From positions 1 through 6,083 of the forward strand of contig JAGHCG010000011.1 of NCBI GenBank assembly GCA_021160565.1: a DNA stretch of 6,083 nucleotides, in the 5' to 3' direction. Both the position numbers and the translations under genes were made by a program. The notes beneath the pieces were generated by a model. The model searched no databases. It was not told the origin of the DNA and saw nothing but the letters and a program-made list of their open reading frames with translations. Positions 6,018 through 6,083 of the stretch are shown piece after piece. Source of the DNA: a bacterium. Its GTDB lineage: Bacteria > Ratteibacteria > UBA8468 > B48-G9 > JAFGKM01. How positions within the stretch are numbered: position 1 is the stretch's first letter; each line of letters begins with the position of its first letter.

Positions 6018-6046
6018 TTGACTATCTGGTGTTTCTCGGGTATAAT
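6018..6046 (+). promoter_or_regulatory. Strong sigma-70-like promoter of the gene starting at 6080
   Basis: TTGACT (6018-6023) and TATAAT (6041-6046) are exactly 17 nt apart, eleven of twelve consensus positions. Transcription would start near 6053, giving a leader of about 27 nt that contains GGAGG (6070-6074), 5 nt before the ATG at 6080. It marks the start of a new transcription unit. Confidence 0.75.
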
Positions 6047-6079
6047 CTTATTTAAATTAATTCTTCAGTGGAGGAAAAA

Positions 6080-6083
6080 ATGG
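6080..6083 (+). CDS. Start codon of a gene cut off by the window end
   Basis: ATG at 6080-6082 follows a well-placed GGAGG Shine-Dalgarno site and a near-consensus promoter, so a real gene very likely begins here. Only the first codon and one further base are inside the window, so its product cannot be named. Confidence 0.6.

Overview
The window is AT-rich (roughly one third G+C by eye) and bacterial: it encodes elongation factor P, shows sigma-70-like promoters (a TTTACA/TATAAT pair and a TTGACT/TATAAT pair, each with a 17-nt spacer) and uses Shine-Dalgarno sites of the GGAGG type. All recognisable genes lie on the + strand. Lysine codons are mostly AAA and the genes are full of A-runs. The hyp genes imply an organism that makes a [NiFe] hydrogenase, so probably an anaerobe or facultative anaerobe. 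A URO-D-superfamily protein beside an apiosidase-like glycosidase fits an uncultured, saccharolytic lineage (for example Omnitrophota/Ratteibacteria-like), but that placement is a guess from gene style and not something the sequence proves.

Layout. Positions 2-591 hold the C-terminal part of hypD, entering from outside the window and interrupted by an apparent one-base frameshift near 82-85. hypE follows directly, overlapping the end of hypD (581-1594). An 88-nt gap containing a GC-rich stem-loop leads to a metallo-beta-lactamase-fold hydrolase (1683-2285). A strong promoter then precedes elongation factor P (2365-2928) so closely that its mRNA should be leaderless. After a 159-nt gap with another candidate promoter come a URO-D-superfamily protein (3088-4155) and, 64 nt later, a DUF5060/DUF4038-type glycosidase (4220-5821), probably one transcription unit. 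The last 258 nt hold a possible terminator, AT palindromes, a short repeat and a very good promoter driving a gene whose ATG (6080) is cut off by the window end.

How the genes fit together. HypD and HypE are two successive tools in building the Fe(CN)2CO group of [NiFe] hydrogenase: HypE makes the thiocyanate and HypD, with HypC, carries the iron. The MBL hydrolase and EF-P are housekeeping-type genes with no clear link to them. The URO-D protein and glycosidase look like an accessory catabolic pair acting in the cytoplasm.

The most interesting points are: (1) the URO-D protein, where the methyltransferase zinc motif HxC...C appears replaced by DxD...H; (2) an EF-P whose tip residue is Gln in a loop unlike KPGKG; (3) the leaderless EF-P promoter; (4) a leader hairpin that could mask the ribosome-binding site of the MBL gene; and (5) the hypD frameshift. 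I see no mobile element, CRISPR array, tRNA or rRNA.
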